Shown in pieces: positions 20,200 through 31,006 of a stretch of 64,000 bases of DNA. The DNA is from Balneatrix alpica DSM 16621. Its GTDB lineage: Bacteria > Pseudomonadota > Gammaproteobacteria > Pseudomonadales > Balneatricaceae. Position numbers and translations under genes: made by a program. The notes beneath the pieces are model-generated. The model saw only the letters and a program-made list of their open reading frames with translations, was not told the origin of the DNA and did no database searches. The stretch spans positions 303,192 to 367,191 of the forward strand of contig NZ_KK211040.1 in assembly GCF_000619885.1 (NCBI RefSeq). The letters are read 5' to 3'. Within the stretch, counting starts at the first letter, position 1, and each line of letters begins with the position of its first letter.

Positions 20200-20682
20200 G
20201 TGGAGCATTTGATTCAACCTCTGGTGATTGCTGTGATTGCCTTTGTAATAGGTATCCTGGTTGGCCGCAGCCTTGGCGGACGCTCAGCCCCAACCAACAC
20301 CCCACCTTTAATGCAGGACAGCACACGCCTGCAGCAGGAATTAATCAGTTATCGTCATAGTGTCGAGACCCAACTAAATACCAGCGTACAGCTCTTCAAT
20401 CAGTTACATGCCAACTACAGCGCATTGCAGCAACAGCTACATCAAGCCACTCTAGAGCTCTGTGATGACCCAGTAAAAGTGGCAGGTATAGCGACTCCCA
20501 ATCAACCCGCAGCGGACAGTGTCAACGCTGAGCCGGAAACACCCGATTTTATTGATCCTCCACGGGACTATGCACCGAAACACAAGCAGGATGAACCTGG
20601 CACCCTGACCGAAGGCTATGGCCTTAAGCAAAAGAAAAAAGAGGAAGAAGATAGCTCAGTGGTCACACCGCGAGCAGACTAA
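20200..20682 (+). CDS. zapG: DUF1043 envelope/division protein ZapG (YhcB)
   Basis: A single N-terminal membrane anchor (LVIAVIAFVIGILVGRSLG) is followed by a coiled-coil region rich in Gln and Leu (about residues 45-90) and a charged, probably disordered tail with a KQKKKEEEED-like end. E. coli YhcB lies next to zapE as here and links the divisome with envelope synthesis. The start is GTG, with TAGGAG upstream. Length 160 aa is slightly longer than in E. coli. Confidence 0.88.
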   Translation: MEHLIQPLVIAVIAFVIGILVGRSLGGRSAPTNTPPLMQDSTRLQQELISYRHSVETQLNTSVQLFNQLHANYSALQQQLHQATLELCDDPVKVAGIATPNQPAADSVNAEPETPDFIDPPRDYAPKHKQDEPGTLTEGYGLKQKKKEEEDSSVVTPRAD

Positions 20683-20685
20683 ACA

Positions 20686-20712
20686 AAATGGGCGCTACAA
20701 GCGCCCATTTTT
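20686..20712. terminator. Bidirectional terminator between zapG and the NIF3-family gene
   Basis: AAATGGGCGCT and AGCGCCCATTT pair around a three-base loop, with T runs on both strands (ATTTTTG on plus, ATTTTGTTT on minus). It lies just after the zapG stop and 45 bases beyond the convergent stop at 20757. Confidence 0.88.
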
Positions 20713-20756
20713 GTACTGACACCACAGTCCTTAACCCGCCCAGTAATACCACCTAT

Positions 20757-21524
20757 TTAAACCGGCACGGGTAAGTCAATAAAGTGATGTTCAAGACTGA
20801 AGTGATCAGCCAAGCGTTGTCCCAACGCCTGCACTCCAAAGCGCTCCGTCGCATGATGACCCGCAGCAAAGTAGTGAATACCCAGCTCATTAGCGATGTG
20901 CACACTCGGCTCCGATATCTCCCCACTGACAAAAGCATCCACCCCTAGCGCGGCAGCCTGTTCCAACATTCCCTGGGCCGCCCCCGTACACCAAGCAATA
21001 CGCTTAATTTGCTGTGGCCCCCGCCCCACATGCAAAGGCGGATGTCCTAATACCTGAGCCAACTGTTGTGCCAATTGCACGGTGGTCCGAGGCTCAGGTA
21101 AATACCCCTGCAAACCAATCGAACGAGGATTACCCGGCTCCATCCCCCCTGTCACTTGCCAGCCCATCGCCGCTGCCAAACCCTGGTTATTACCAAACTC
21201 AGGATGTGCATCAAGTGGTAAATGATAAGCAAGCAGACTGACATCCGCCTGCAGCAAACGCTGTAAGCGCTGTTTTTTCATGCCCACAATGGGATAAGGT
21301 TCATTGCGCCAAAAATAACCGTGGTGTACCAAAATAGCATCAGCCCCACGCTGCAAGGCAGCCTCTATTAGCGCCAAGGAAGCCGTCACCCCCGACACCA
21401 AGACTCGCACTGACCGCCCACCCTCCACTTGCAAACCATTAGGGCAGTAGTCTTTAAAGGCTTGGGGCTCTAACCAGGCATCCGCCTGCGCCACCACCGT
21501 CTGAATGGTTAACACCTCACTCAT
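20757..21524 (-). CDS. NIF3/YbgI family metal-binding protein
   Basis: Widely conserved dinuclear-metal protein, annotated as GTP cyclohydrolase I type 2 or Nif3-like; true function is uncertain. Metal-ligand motifs are ILVHHGYFWRN near residue 65, LLAYHLPLDAHPEFGNN near residue 100, and the C-terminal HIANE...AAGHHATERFG. Length 255 aa matches the short (E. coli YbgI) form. It lies between zapG and degS/algW, as in pseudomonads. Confidence 0.92.
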   Translation of the reverse strand: MSEVLTIQTVVAQADAWLEPQAFKDYCPNGLQVEGGRSVRVLVSGVTASLALIEAALQRGADAILVHHGYFWRNEPYPIVGMKKQRLQRLLQADVSLLAYHLPLDAHPEFGNNQGLAAAMGWQVTGGMEPGNPRSIGLQGYLPEPRTTVQLAQQLAQVLGHPPLHVGRGPQQIKRIAWCTGAAQGMLEQAAALGVDAFVSGEISEPSVHIANELGIHYFAAGHHATERFGVQALGQRLADHFSLEHHFIDLPVPV

Positions 21525-21594
21525 ACTCTTGAATCTCCCCTGATAGCACCCATTGTATTCTCAGCTTTAACCTAGCCTACACGAGGAAGGCGTT

Positions 21595-22710
21595 ATGGGC
21601 ATTCGCCTCACCCCAATCAAACCCTATATTTGGCCTGCACTAGCTGGGATTGCGCTGGGCGCTGCTTTACTTGGCTGGCAACAGGGCAGCCCCCTTTCAC
21701 CTAATCCAGCTCTGGCCGCCACACTCCCCAGCCCGCCAAGCAGCTATGCCGATGCGGTAGAACGGGCAGCACCTGCGGTGGTCAATATTTACACCCGCAC
21801 CTATCAACGCCAACCCAATCACCCACTACTGCAAGATCCTTTTTTTCGTCGCTTTTTTAATATACCCGACCTCCCCAACCGGGAGCGCATGGAGTCCAGC
21901 TTAGGCTCGGGGGTTATTTTTGATCGACGCGGCTATGTCGTGACCAATCACCACGTTATCCAACAAGCCGACGAAATCACCGTCGCGCTACGTGATGGTC
22001 GCGAAGCTCCTGCTCGCCTAGTAGGTAGCGATCCTGATACTGACTTGGCGGTACTGGCGATTGATTTACCCAACCTGCCACAAATCGATGTGTTTAACGG
22101 TGAGAATGCCCGCATCGGCGACATTGTCTTTGCCATCGGCAACCCTTTCGGCGTCGGCCAAACCGTTACCATGGGGATTATTAGCGCTCTTGGGCGTAGT
22201 CAGCTTGGCTTAAGTACTTATGAGCACTTTATCCAAACTGATGCCGCCATTAACCCTGGTAACTCGGGTGGGGCTTTGATTGATGCCCAAGGGCAGTTAC
22301 TGGGTATCAACACCGCAATCTTTTCCCGCTCCGGAGGATCTCAGGGTATCGGCTTTGCCATTCCGGCCGCCATGGTCACCCAGATCGTACAAGACCTGAT
22401 TGAACACGGTGAAGTCATTCGCGGCTGGCTAGGGGTCGAAACACGTGAAGTACAGGGACTCAAAACAGAATCAGGCGAGGGCCTGCTGATTACCGGCATC
22501 TATCGTAATGGTCCCGCCCATCAAGCTGGCCTACTGCCCGGCGACATCATTACTCACTTAAATGGCAAAGCGGTCATGGGCAATAACTATTCACTGTACG
22601 AGGTTGCCCGCACCCCCCCCACCACACTAATGAAACTGCGCATACTAAGGGAAAGCCAACCGCTGGAACTACAGTTACGGGTAGGCAGGCGCCCCGCACG
22701 CGGAACCTAA
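21595..22710 (+). CDS. degS: Periplasmic serine protease DegS/AlgW
   Basis: Site-1 protease that starts sigma-E (AlgU) activation by cutting the anti-sigma factor when its PDZ domain senses misfolded porin C-termini. An N-terminal anchor (about 10-30) is followed by a trypsin-like domain with the triad His120 (TNHHVI), Asp150 (DTDLAVL) and Ser224 (GNSGGAL). There is a single PDZ domain (about 270-365), against two in DegP. SD GAGGAAGG precedes the ATG. The name algW would also fit. Sigma-E and its anti-sigma factor are not in the window. Confidence 0.94.
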   Translation: MGIRLTPIKPYIWPALAGIALGAALLGWQQGSPLSPNPALAATLPSPPSSYADAVERAAPAVVNIYTRTYQRQPNHPLLQDPFFRRFFNIPDLPNRERMESSLGSGVIFDRRGYVVTNHHVIQQADEITVALRDGREAPARLVGSDPDTDLAVLAIDLPNLPQIDVFNGENARIGDIVFAIGNPFGVGQTVTMGIISALGRSQLGLSTYEHFIQTDAAINPGNSGGALIDAQGQLLGINTAIFSRSGGSQGIGFAIPAAMVTQIVQDLIEHGEVIRGWLGVETREVQGLKTESGEGLLITGIYRNGPAHQAGLLPGDIITHLNGKAVMGNNYSLYEVARTPPTTLMKLRILRESQPLELQLRVGRRPARGT

Positions 22711-22720
22711 GCCTAAAGCA

Positions 22721-22744
22721 AGAGAGCGGCCTAAGCCGCTCTCT
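22721..22744. terminator. Hairpin between convergent degS and hisD
   Basis: AGAGAGCGGC and GCCGCTCTCT form a perfect ten-bp stem around CTAA, directly between the two stops. There is no T run on either strand, so intrinsic termination is uncertain, but the position suits a shared transcript end. Confidence 0.6.
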
Positions 22745-22759
22745 AACACCCCCACTGCG

Positions 22760-24061
22760 CTAGTCGGGCAGAATACGATATTCCGCCGAACGGGCATGGG
22801 CAGTTAACTGTTCACCACGCGCCAGCACCGAGGCAACCTTACCCATTTCACTAGCTCCTGCTGCTGAAAACATGATCAGCGAAGAACGCTTCTGGAAGTC
22901 ATATACCCCCAGCGGGGAAGAGAAACGAGCCGTACCCGAGGTAGGTAGCACATGATTAGGCCCTGCACAGTAGTCTCCCAGGGCCTCCGCCGTATAGCGC
23001 CCCATAAAGATAGCACCGGCATGGCGAATCTGTGGCAGGAGAGCCTGAGGATCAGCGACCGACAGTTCCAAATGCTCCGGCGCAATGCGATTAATCAGCT
23101 CACAACCCTCAGTCTCATTGCGCACCAAAATAAACGCTGCCCGGTCACGCAAAGAAGTATCAATAATTGTCTGACGCTCCATGGTCGGCAGCAACTTCGC
23201 CACACTTTCCTGCACTTTCTGCAGGAAAGCAGCATCAGGACTAATCAAGATCGACTGTGCCTGTTCATCATGCTCCGCCTGGGAGAACAGATCCATCGCA
23301 ATCCAGTCCGGATCGGTCTGACCATCGCAATAAACCAAAATCTCTGAAGGGCCGGCGATCATATCGATCCCCACCACGCCAAATACGGCCCGCTTAGCCG
23401 TAGCCACGTAGATATTGCCCGGCCCCACAATTTTATCCACTTTAGGCACAGTTTCAGTGCCATAGGCGAGTGCAGCCACGGCCTGGGCGCCCCCAACCGT
23501 GAACACCCGATCAACGCCGGCCAGAGCAGCGGCGGCCAACACTAACTCATTTAGCTCACCACCGGGTGCAGGCACCACCATGATGATTTCAGCCACGCCG
23601 GCCACCTTGGCCGGAATCGCATTCATTAATACAGACGAGGGGTAAGCAGCCTTACCACCTGGCACATAGATTCCTACCCGGTCCATAGGCGTGACCTGCT
23701 GACCAAGCAAAGTGCCATCCTCTTCCTGGTAGCTCCAGGATTCTTGCCGTTGCCGCTGGTGATAACGATAAATCCGCTCCGCCGCCGTTTCCAACGCTTG
23801 CCGCTGAGCATCAGGCAAACCCTGCAAAGCCTGCTGTAAACGCGCCTGGCTGATTTCCAACTCGCTCATCTGGCGTGCCTGGCTGCGGTCAAACTGCTGG
23901 GTAAAAGCGATTAACGCTTCATCTCCCCGCGTGCGCACCTGGGTAAGGATATCCTCTACACGGGCTTGCACCTGAGGATCCGAAACCGATTCCCAAGCCA
24001 GGAGCGCATCCAAACGACTGGAGAAATCTGCATCCTGTGTACTAAGTTGACGTACTTGCAT
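22760..24061 (-). CDS. hisD: Histidinol dehydrogenase
   Basis: NAD-dependent zinc enzyme for the last two steps of histidine synthesis, histidinol to histidine. [27 protein letters not shown] and [17 protein letters not shown] are the dehydrogenase signatures. The catalytic segment [20 protein letters not shown] and [18 protein letters not shown] follow. Length is 433 aa. It overlaps the hisG stop and ends the mla-murA-his run. hisC, which follows hisD in pseudomonads, is absent here. Confidence 0.97.
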   Translation of the reverse strand: MQVRQLSTQDADFSSRLDALLAWESVSDPQVQARVEDILTQVRTRGDEALIAFTQQFDRSQARQMSELEISQARLQQALQGLPDAQRQALETAAERIYRYHQRQRQESWSYQEEDGTLLGQQVTPMDRVGIYVPGGKAAYPSSVLMNAIPAKVAGVAEIIMVVPAPGGELNELVLAAAALAGVDRVFTVGGAQAVAALAYGTETVPKVDKIVGPGNIYVATAKRAVFGVVGIDMIAGPSEILVYCDGQTDPDWIAMDLFSQAEHDEQAQSILISPDAAFLQKVQESVAKLLPTMERQTIIDTSLRDRAAFILVRNETEGCELINRIAPEHLELSVADPQALLPQIRHAGAIFMGRYTAEALGDYCAGPNHVLPTSGTARFSSPLGVYDFQKRSSLIMFSAAGASEMGKVASVLARGEQLTAHARSAEYRILPD

Positions 24062-24714
24062 CAGTTAGCCTCCTGCCGACGCGCCACCACTGCCGCCGCC
24101 ATTGCCTCAATCACAGGCTCAATCAAGCGATGCTTCATCTTCATCGCAGCCTTACCCACCACTAAACGGCTACTGATATGAGCAATAAGCTCCTCGGGTG
24201 CAAGGCCATTCGCTTTAAGGGTATTACCCGTATCGACAATATCGACGATCTTATCTGCCAGGCCCATTAGAGGGGCCAACTCCATCGCACCGTAGAGCTT
24301 AATTACCTCAGCCTGGATACCCTGCTCAGCAAAATAAGCCTTAGCTACGTTGACAAACTTGGTGGCAACCCGAATTCGCCGTCCCTGGGCAGGAGCCGCT
24401 CCCACCACACCGGCGGTCATCAGCTTGCACTTGGCAATTTCAAGATCCAGGGGCTCATACATCTCCTGAGCCCCCTGCTCCATCAACACATCTTTACCCG
24501 CAATACCCAGATCTGCCGCGCCATACTCTACATAGGTCGGCACATCGGTCGCACGAATCACAATCAGCTTCACATGCTCATGGTTGGTGTCGAAAATCAG
24601 CTTGCGGCTACGACGGATATCTTCCAATGGATGAATATCAGCCGCCGCCAGCAGTGGTAGGGTATCGTCCAAAATACGCCCTTTCGACAGAGCCAGAGTC
24701 AATGTTTGCTTCAT
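24061..24714 (-). CDS. hisG: ATP phosphoribosyltransferase, short form HisG(S)
   Basis: First enzyme of histidine synthesis, joining ATP and PRPP. At 217 aa it is the short form, which lacks the C-terminal regulatory domain and needs HisZ for activity and histidine feedback; hisZ is not in the window. [17 protein letters not shown] at the start, [15 protein letters not shown], and the PRPP loop [19 protein letters not shown] are visible. I choose the ATG at 24712-24714 because GGAAA lies upstream and homologues begin there; another ATG four codons earlier lacks a ribosome site. Confidence 0.96.
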   Translation of the reverse strand: MKQTLTLALSKGRILDDTLPLLAAADIHPLEDIRRSRKLIFDTNHEHVKLIVIRATDVPTYVEYGAADLGIAGKDVLMEQGAQEMYEPLDLEIAKCKLMTAGVVGAAPAQGRRIRVATKFVNVAKAYFAEQGIQAEVIKLYGAMELAPLMGLADKIVDIVDTGNTLKANGLAPEELIAHISSRLVVGKAAMKMKHRLIEPVIEAMAAAVVARRQEAN

Positions 24715-24750
24715 GCTATTTTCCATAGTCAGTCGTCAACAACAGCAGGA

Positions 24751-26028
<1,278 letters not shown>

Positions 26029-26271
26029 TTAACCTTGTAAGGCCTGCCATTGTTCAGGGGTATAGGCTTTGATGGTGAGGGCATGAATACTGCCATCCGC
26101 AATACGCTCAGCCAGGGTGGCATACACCATCTGCTGTTTTTTGACGGGGCTCAGGCCTGCGAATGCGGGACTAATCACCACCACCTGAAAGTTGCAACCT
26201 TCACCCTCAGGCAATACCTGGGCATCAGCGATACCCGCCTCAATAATTGACTTAACTTCTGACGCCTGCAT
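26029..26271 (-). CDS. ibaG: BolA-family protein IbaG
   Basis: Small BolA/YrbA-type protein, a likely partner of monothiol glutaredoxin in iron-sulfur handling and linked to acid stress in E. coli. The fold is covered by SIIEAGIADAQVLPEGEGCNF, the conserved VVISPAFAGLSPVKKQQMVYATL (with the helix-turn-helix-like segment) and HALTIKAYTPEQW. The Cys in GEGCNFQ may be the cluster-ligand position. Length is 80 aa. The mlaB-ibaG-murA order is conserved. Confidence 0.94.
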   Translation of the reverse strand: MQASEVKSIIEAGIADAQVLPEGEGCNFQVVVISPAFAGLSPVKKQQMVYATLAERIADGSIHALTIKAYTPEQWQALQG

Positions 26272-26292
26272 TTTTACCTCTTCACCGCCTGC

Positions 26293-26592
26293 TCATACAT
26301 GCACAGGCAGGACTTCATCTAAATCTGCCAATTCTGCCATAGCCGCCAAAGGGGCTGGCAGTGGCGAAAAAAGGATTTGCTGTTGCCGAGCCTGACCTGC
26401 TCGCATCACACACAACAGTAATGACAATACCACCATGCCTGAGGCACTCAAACGGCTCACATCCACTAAGACCTTGTCACCCATCTGGGCCAAAGCCTGC
26501 TCCGCTTGTTTGCGCCAAGTCTGCACGGTGTGTACATCGACTGCGCCTTCAAGCACTAAGGTATCGCCTTGCGCCTCAACCAGCATCGCCAT
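26293..26592 (-). CDS. mlaB: STAS-domain protein MlaB
   Basis: Cytoplasmic STAS subunit of the MlaFEDB lipid transporter that binds and stabilises the ATPase MlaF. A single STAS domain fills the 99 residues: GAVDVHTVQTWRKQAEQAL, then VLVDVSRLSASGMVVLSLLLCVMRAG, with Ser/Thr at the usual phosphorylatable position. It follows mlaC by three bases. Sequence similarity in STAS proteins is low, so operon position carries much of the weight. Confidence 0.9.
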   Translation of the reverse strand: MAMLVEAQGDTLVLEGAVDVHTVQTWRKQAEQALAQMGDKVLVDVSRLSASGMVVLSLLLCVMRAGQARQQQILFSPLPAPLAAMAELADLDEVLPVHV

Positions 26593-26595
26593 TCC

Positions 26596-27216
26596 TTACT
26601 GTTTAACCGCAACCGTCCAGTTACGAATCACGGCATCCATGTCGTTACCTTCCCGATTCATTGCTTCAGCAAACTGATTGCGGAAGTTCAAACCGATGTT
26701 AATACCATCAATCACCGCGTTATAAATCTGCCAACCACCATTCTTGTTATGCAGGCTGTAATCGATGCTATAGACCTTGCCATCAGCAGAGGACATCTCC
26801 ATCCGAATGCTGGCCTTACCTTCCTTGTCTTTACCCAAGGTCGGCAGCAAACGATAGCCTGACAGCTCAAATGCCTGGGCCGCTTTGGCAAAGGTGCGTA
26901 CTACCGTGGTCTTAAACTGCGCAGAGAAAGCTTCACGCTGAGCGGCATCCGCCCGCCGGTAGTGTGGCCCCATTACTCCTTTAGCAATGGAGTCAAAATC
27001 TACTACCTGGGTCAGCACATCATCCACCTGCTGATAAACCTGGTCGAATGCCGCAGGCTTACGCATTTCCGGATTACGCATCACCACCAGCAAAGATTCA
27101 GTGGTTGTGACGATGACTTGTTCAGCCTCACTGCGAACTTCCGCCTGGGAGACTCCCCACCCTAATGCCGCTACCGCTACCAGCAAACGGCCAACCGCTT
27201 TCAACATCTGTCTCAT
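26596..27216 (-). CDS. mlaC: Periplasmic phospholipid-binding protein MlaC
   Basis: Shuttle that carries phospholipid between outer-membrane MlaA and inner-membrane MlaFEDB. A signal peptide (LKAVGRLLVAVAALGWGVSQAE) is followed by the Tol-Tol-Ttg2 domain with FDSIAKGVMGPHYRRA, FKTTVVRTFAKA and NGGWQIYNAVIDGINIGLNF. The ATG at 27214-27216 follows the mlaD stop; upstream codons would overlap mlaD. Length is 206 aa. mlaA is not in the window. Confidence 0.94.
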   Translation of the reverse strand: MRQMLKAVGRLLVAVAALGWGVSQAEVRSEAEQVIVTTTESLLVVMRNPEMRKPAAFDQVYQQVDDVLTQVVDFDSIAKGVMGPHYRRADAAQREAFSAQFKTTVVRTFAKAAQAFELSGYRLLPTLGKDKEGKASIRMEMSSADGKVYSIDYSLHNKNGGWQIYNAVIDGINIGLNFRNQFAEAMNREGNDMDAVIRNWTVAVKQ

Positions 27217-27232
27217 CCGTTTCTCACGATCT

Positions 27233-27691
27233 TTACTGTTTTGCCTGACTGGACAAGAACTTGCCAATCAGGTCTTCCAAGACCAACGCAGACTGGGTGA
27301 ACTCAATTTCATCCCCATCCTGCAAGGTTTCTTCATCCGCACCAATCTGGATACCTATGTACTGCTCACCCAGCAAACCAGAGGTCAGAATCATGGCTGA
27401 ACTGTCCTGGCTAAGGTAATCCACGTGTTTAAACACATCCAGGGTCACCTTAGCGCGAAAATCACTCGGATCCAGCTCAATCGCACTCACCCGCCCTATT
27501 ACAACACCGGACAGAGTGACTTTAGAGCGCACTTTAAGGCCGCCGATATTATCAAAGCGAGCATGGACTTGATAGGTAGGCTCATTAGCCGCAAAGGTTA
27601 ACCCACTCACTTGCAACGCCAACACCAATAAAGCCGCAAAACCAGCCAGCATAAAAGCGCCGACACCAATTTCCAGGGTTCGCATGCGCAT
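27233..27691 (-). CDS. mlaD: Lipid transporter substrate-binding subunit MlaD
   Basis: MCE-domain protein anchored in the inner membrane by one N-terminal span (EIGVGAFMLAGFAALLVLAL) and forming the hexameric ring of MlaFEDB. The MCE core is YQVHARFDNIGGLKVRSKVTL with SGVVIGRV following, and GLLGEQYIGIQIG lies at the end of the domain. I choose the ATG at 27689-27691, just after the mlaE stop and with GGAG ten bases upstream. Length 152 aa is normal. Confidence 0.95.
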   Translation of the reverse strand: MRMRTLEIGVGAFMLAGFAALLVLALQVSGLTFAANEPTYQVHARFDNIGGLKVRSKVTLSGVVIGRVSAIELDPSDFRAKVTLDVFKHVDYLSQDSSAMILTSGLLGEQYIGIQIGADEETLQDGDEIEFTQSALVLEDLIGKFLSSQAKQ

Positions 27692-27692
27692 A

Positions 27693-28475
27693 TTAAAAGT
27701 CTCCAAACATCAGCGCGGTCAACACAAAATCCAAACCAAGAATGGCAAGAGAGGAGTAAACGACCGTTTTAGTTGTCGCCTGACTAATCCCTTCCGAAGT
27801 CGGTACCAGGTCATATCCCTGAAACACCGCGATCCAAGTCACCACAAAGCCAAATACTAGGGCTTTCACAATGCCGTTGAGTACATCTTCTTTAAACTCA
27901 ACCGCCGCCTGCATATTGCTCCAGAAGGCCCCAGCATCAACGCCCAGCCAATCCACACTGACCAATACACCGCCCCATACCCCCACCACACAGAAAATCA
28001 TCGACAGCAGTGGTAAAGAAATAAACCCTGCCCAAAAACGCGGAGCAACTATTCGACGTAGCGGGTCGACTCCGATCATTTCCATACTGGACAGTTGTTC
28101 AGTCGCTTTCATTAAGCCAATTTCAGCGGTTAAAGCAGAACCCGCTCGCCCCGCAAATAGCAAAGCCGTCACCACAGGCGCGAGCTCACGGGTCAGGGTT
28201 AAAGCCACCATCTGCCCCACTGCCTGTTCAGTGCCGTAGTCAACCAAAATGGTATAACCCTGCAGCCCTAGCACCATGCCGATAAAAAGCCCAGACACTA
28301 CAATAATGACCAGTGACAGGACACCGACAAAGTGCAACTGTTTTAACAAGAGAGGGAACTGCGCCCCCCAGGCAGGTCGCGCAATAAGGGCTTGCAGCAA
28401 GAACATGCCTGAGCGTCCCAGTGCAGCTGCCACATCTAGCCCTTGGCGCCCCAAACGTCCAATCCAGTTGATCAT
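27693..28475 (-). CDS. mlaE: Lipid transporter permease MlaE
   Basis: MlaE/YrbE-family permease, 260 aa with about five to six hydrophobic spans. The conserved loop is [29 protein letters not shown], followed by [22 protein letters not shown], the family signature. It lies between mlaF and mlaD in standard order. Confidence 0.96.
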   Translation of the reverse strand: MINWIGRLGRQGLDVAAALGRSGMFLLQALIARPAWGAQFPLLLKQLHFVGVLSLVIIVVSGLFIGMVLGLQGYTILVDYGTEQAVGQMVALTLTRELAPVVTALLFAGRAGSALTAEIGLMKATEQLSSMEMIGVDPLRRIVAPRFWAGFISLPLLSMIFCVVGVWGGVLVSVDWLGVDAGAFWSNMQAAVEFKEDVLNGIVKALVFGFVVTWIAVFQGYDLVPTSEGISQATTKTVVYSSLAILGLDFVLTALMFGDF

Positions 28476-28480
28476 CAGGC

Positions 28481-29299
28481 TTAGTTTCCTTGAGGCCGCA
28501 ACAAGTCATCCGCCAATGACGGTGCTTTATAGTGGAAAGGTACCGGTCCATCCGGCAGCCCTTTAATAAACTGACGCACCTGCTCTGACTGAGCCGCCCG
28601 CAGCTCATCTGGGGTACCCTTGGCAATTACTTTAGAGTCTGAAATAACGTACACGTAGTCTGCAATGCTGAAAGTTTCCGGAATATCGTGAGACACCACG
28701 ATCGCCGTGTGGCCGAGTGATTTATTGAGCTGACGAATCAGTTTAACCACCACCCCCATGGCAATAGGATCCTGCCCAGCAAAGGGCTCGTCATACATCA
28801 CAATATCGGGATCTAGCGCAATTGCCCGCGCCAACGCCACTCGCCTTGCCATTCCCCCTGACAGCTCCGATGGCATCAGTTGACTGGCACCACGCAACCC
28901 CACGGCCTGCAGCTTTAACAACACCAAATCACGGATCATTTCCTCCGGCAACTCAGTGTGCACCCGCAATGGGAAGGCTACATTCTCATATACGCTTAAG
29001 TCCGAAAACAGTGCCCCTGATTGAAACAGCATTCCCATTCGTGAGCGCACTGCAAACAATTCGTGACGCTTCAGCCGAGCAATATCTTGCCCCGCCACTT
29101 CGATACTGCCCGCATCCGGCTTCAACTGCCCGCCAATCAGGCGCAGCAACGTTGTCTTACCGGTACCGCTGGGGCCCATAATGGCTGTAATGCGTCCTTT
29201 GGGAATATCGAGATCAACGTTCGCATAAATCGGACGCTCACCGCGATAAAAGCTCATCCCCCGCACCTTCACAATGGCTTCCATGGGTTGCTCGGCCAT
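28481..29299 (-). CDS. mlaF: Lipid transporter ATP-binding protein MlaF
   Basis: ABC ATPase of the MlaFEDB complex. Walker A is GPSGTGKTT, the Q-loop region is [23 protein letters not shown], the signature [14 protein letters not shown], Walker [13 protein letters not shown] and switch His in VVSHD. The ATG at 29297-29299 with GGAG ten bases upstream is preferred to an earlier start. Length is 272 aa. It is first in the mlaFEDCB-ibaG-murA-hisGD run. Confidence 0.96.
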   Translation of the reverse strand: MAEQPMEAIVKVRGMSFYRGERPIYANVDLDIPKGRITAIMGPSGTGKTTLLRLIGGQLKPDAGSIEVAGQDIARLKRHELFAVRSRMGMLFQSGALFSDLSVYENVAFPLRVHTELPEEMIRDLVLLKLQAVGLRGASQLMPSELSGGMARRVALARAIALDPDIVMYDEPFAGQDPIAMGVVVKLIRQLNKSLGHTAIVVSHDIPETFSIADYVYVISDSKVIAKGTPDELRAAQSEQVRQFIKGLPDGPVPFHYKAPSLADDLLRPQGN

Positions 29300-29331
29300 C
29301 TGGTACTGTCTCCAACACGTCAAAGGCGCAC

Positions 29332-29337
29332 ACTATA
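29332..29337 (-). promoter_or_regulatory. Candidate -10 of the mla operon
   Basis: Minus-strand TATAGT preceded by TGT, an extended -10 arrangement, about 33 bases upstream of the mlaF start. No good -35 is present at 16-18 bases. It shares a 190-bp divergent region with the kdsD promoter. Confidence 0.5.
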
Positions 29338-29439
29338 ACATGACCTGGGCAGGCTCAAAATCCTCCCTAGCCAGCCCATACTTTCTTATACAAGGGCTTA
29401 CCTGTGCATACACAATTATTCAGCCCGCTTGCCAAGGCG

Positions 29440-29448
29440 TGCTATGAT
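29440..29448 (+). promoter_or_regulatory. Candidate extended -10 promoter of the kdsD operon
   Basis: TGCTATGAT is an extended -10 (TGn plus TATGAT, five of six bases), 41 bases before the kdsD start. The -35 region is poor. It would drive the long kdsD-lpt-rpoN-npr transcript. Confidence 0.5.
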
Positions 29449-29489
29449 CCTGGCCACTTTCGATTTGCAGCCAGTTTAGTATTCACCTG

Positions 29490-30461
29490 ATGACAGTCGC
29501 ATTTAACTTCCTCGCCAGCGCCCAGCGCACTATTGCATTGGAGCAAGAGGCCATTGCCAATCTTTCCACTCTGCTGGATGAGCACTTTAACCAAGCCTGC
29601 CAGCGCCTATTAGCCTGCCAGGGACGCATCGTCGTCATCGGCATGGGCAAATCAGGTCATATTGCCCGCAAAATAGCAGCCACCTTGGCCAGTACCGGCT
29701 CACCTGCTTTCTTTGTCCACCCTGCCGAGGCCAGCCATGGTGATCTAGGCATGATCACTCGTAGCGATGTGGTCATGGCCATCTCAAACTCCGGAGAGAC
29801 CCCCGAGGTCATCAGCCTGTTGCCGCTAATCAAGCGCCTACACATACCTTTAATCAGCATGACCGGTGCGCCCCAATCCACTTTGGCCCTGGCAGCCGAT
29901 GCCCACCTCAATATCAGTGTACCGCAAGAAGCCTGCCCACTTGGCCTGGCCCCCACTTCAAGCACCACCGCCACTCTGGTAATGGGTGACGCCCTGGCGA
30001 TTGCCCTGCTGGAGGCACGGGGCTTTACCGCGGAAGATTTTGCTTTCTCTCATCCCGGTGGCAGCTTAGGGCGTAAGCTGCTACTCAAGGTGGCGGATAT
30101 CATGCATCAAGGAGAACGCGTACCCCAGGTGCGCACGGGAAGTCTATTGCGCGATTCCTTACTGGAAATGACTCGTAAAGGCTTAGGTCTGACAACCGTG
30201 GTGGATGAGCAAGGTAAACTGTGCGGCATTTTTACCGATGGTGACCTTAGACGCACGCTGGATCAACAGTTAGACCTGCACAGCCTGCACATTGACGCCG
30301 TCATGACCCGCCAAAGCAAAACGGCCTCACCGGAGATGCTGGCCGCCCAAGCCCTGAACCTGATGGAGCAATACAGCATCAGCGCGCTGATCGTGGTAGA
30401 ACAACAACGCCCCGTTGGGGTTATCCACATTCACGACCTCATCAAAGCCGGAGTCGTTTAA
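29490..30461 (+). CDS. kdsD: D-arabinose 5-phosphate isomerase KdsD
   Basis: Converts ribulose 5-phosphate to arabinose 5-phosphate, the first step toward Kdo of LPS. The N-terminal SIS domain has VIGMGKSGHIARKIAATLASTGS and AISNSGETPEVISLLPLIK. Two CBS domains follow (about 205-323), with DIMHQGERVPQV and GIFTDGDLRRTLD. Length is 323 aa. It is two bases from kdsC, so both Kdo enzymes are co-made. Confidence 0.96.
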   Translation: MTVAFNFLASAQRTIALEQEAIANLSTLLDEHFNQACQRLLACQGRIVVIGMGKSGHIARKIAATLASTGSPAFFVHPAEASHGDLGMITRSDVVMAISNSGETPEVISLLPLIKRLHIPLISMTGAPQSTLALAADAHLNISVPQEACPLGLAPTSSTTATLVMGDALAIALLEARGFTAEDFAFSHPGGSLGRKLLLKVADIMHQGERVPQVRTGSLLRDSLLEMTRKGLGLTTVVDEQGKLCGIFTDGDLRRTLDQQLDLHSLHIDAVMTRQSKTASPEMLAAQALNLMEQYSISALIVVEQQRPVGVIHIHDLIKAGVV

Positions 30462-30463
30462 GC

Positions 30464-31000
30464 ATGAGCATTCCAGACAACGCCCTACGTGAGCGGGCCA
30501 GCCGGATCAAACTCCTCATTATGGATGTGGATGGTGTGCTCACCGATGGCAGCCTCTACTTCACCGATGAAGGTCATGAGCTTAAGGCCTTTAACAGCCT
30601 GGATGGCCACGGCATCAAAATGCTGCATCAAGCTGGTATTGCGACTGCCATCATTACTGGGCGGCGTTCTGCCCTGGTGGCTAAACGGGCCAAAGATCTG
30701 GGCATTCCCCATCTATTCCAAGCCCGAGAAGACAAGCTCAACGCCTTGGAAGAGTTACTGGAAGACCTGCAAATCAGCCTGGATGAAATTGCCTATATTG
30801 GCGATGACTGGCCAGATCTGCCGATTATCTGCCGCGTCGGCCTGGGAGTCACGGTGCCTAACGCGGCGCCGGCATTACTTGAGCACGCCCACTGCTGCAC
30901 CCAACGCCAGGGGGGACGTGGTGCAGTGCGTGAATTATGCGAACTCATCCTGGCTGCGCAAGACAAACTGAATGCCAGCCTTGCCCCTTACCTGGAGTAA
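30464..31000 (+). CDS. kdsC: 3-deoxy-D-manno-octulosonate 8-phosphate phosphatase KdsC
   Basis: HAD-family phosphatase that makes free Kdo. Catalytic motif MDVDGVLTDG near residue 22, FNSLDGHGIKML, the Ser/Thr motif AIITGRRSALVAKRAKDLGI, and the metal-binding YIGDDWPDLPI are present. The missing cap domain and 178-aa length fit the tetrameric KdsC type. Confidence 0.96.
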   Translation: MSIPDNALRERASRIKLLIMDVDGVLTDGSLYFTDEGHELKAFNSLDGHGIKMLHQAGIATAIITGRRSALVAKRAKDLGIPHLFQAREDKLNALEELLEDLQISLDEIAYIGDDWPDLPIICRVGLGVTVPNAAPALLEHAHCCTQRQGGRGAVRELCELILAAQDKLNASLAPYLE

Positions 31001-31006
31001 GCGCGC

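Noticed and set aside
30421..30429. Perfect DnaA box TTATCCACA
   Set aside because: It is single and inside kdsD, with no other boxes, AT-rich region or dnaA/dnaN/gidA genes nearby, so it does not indicate an origin.
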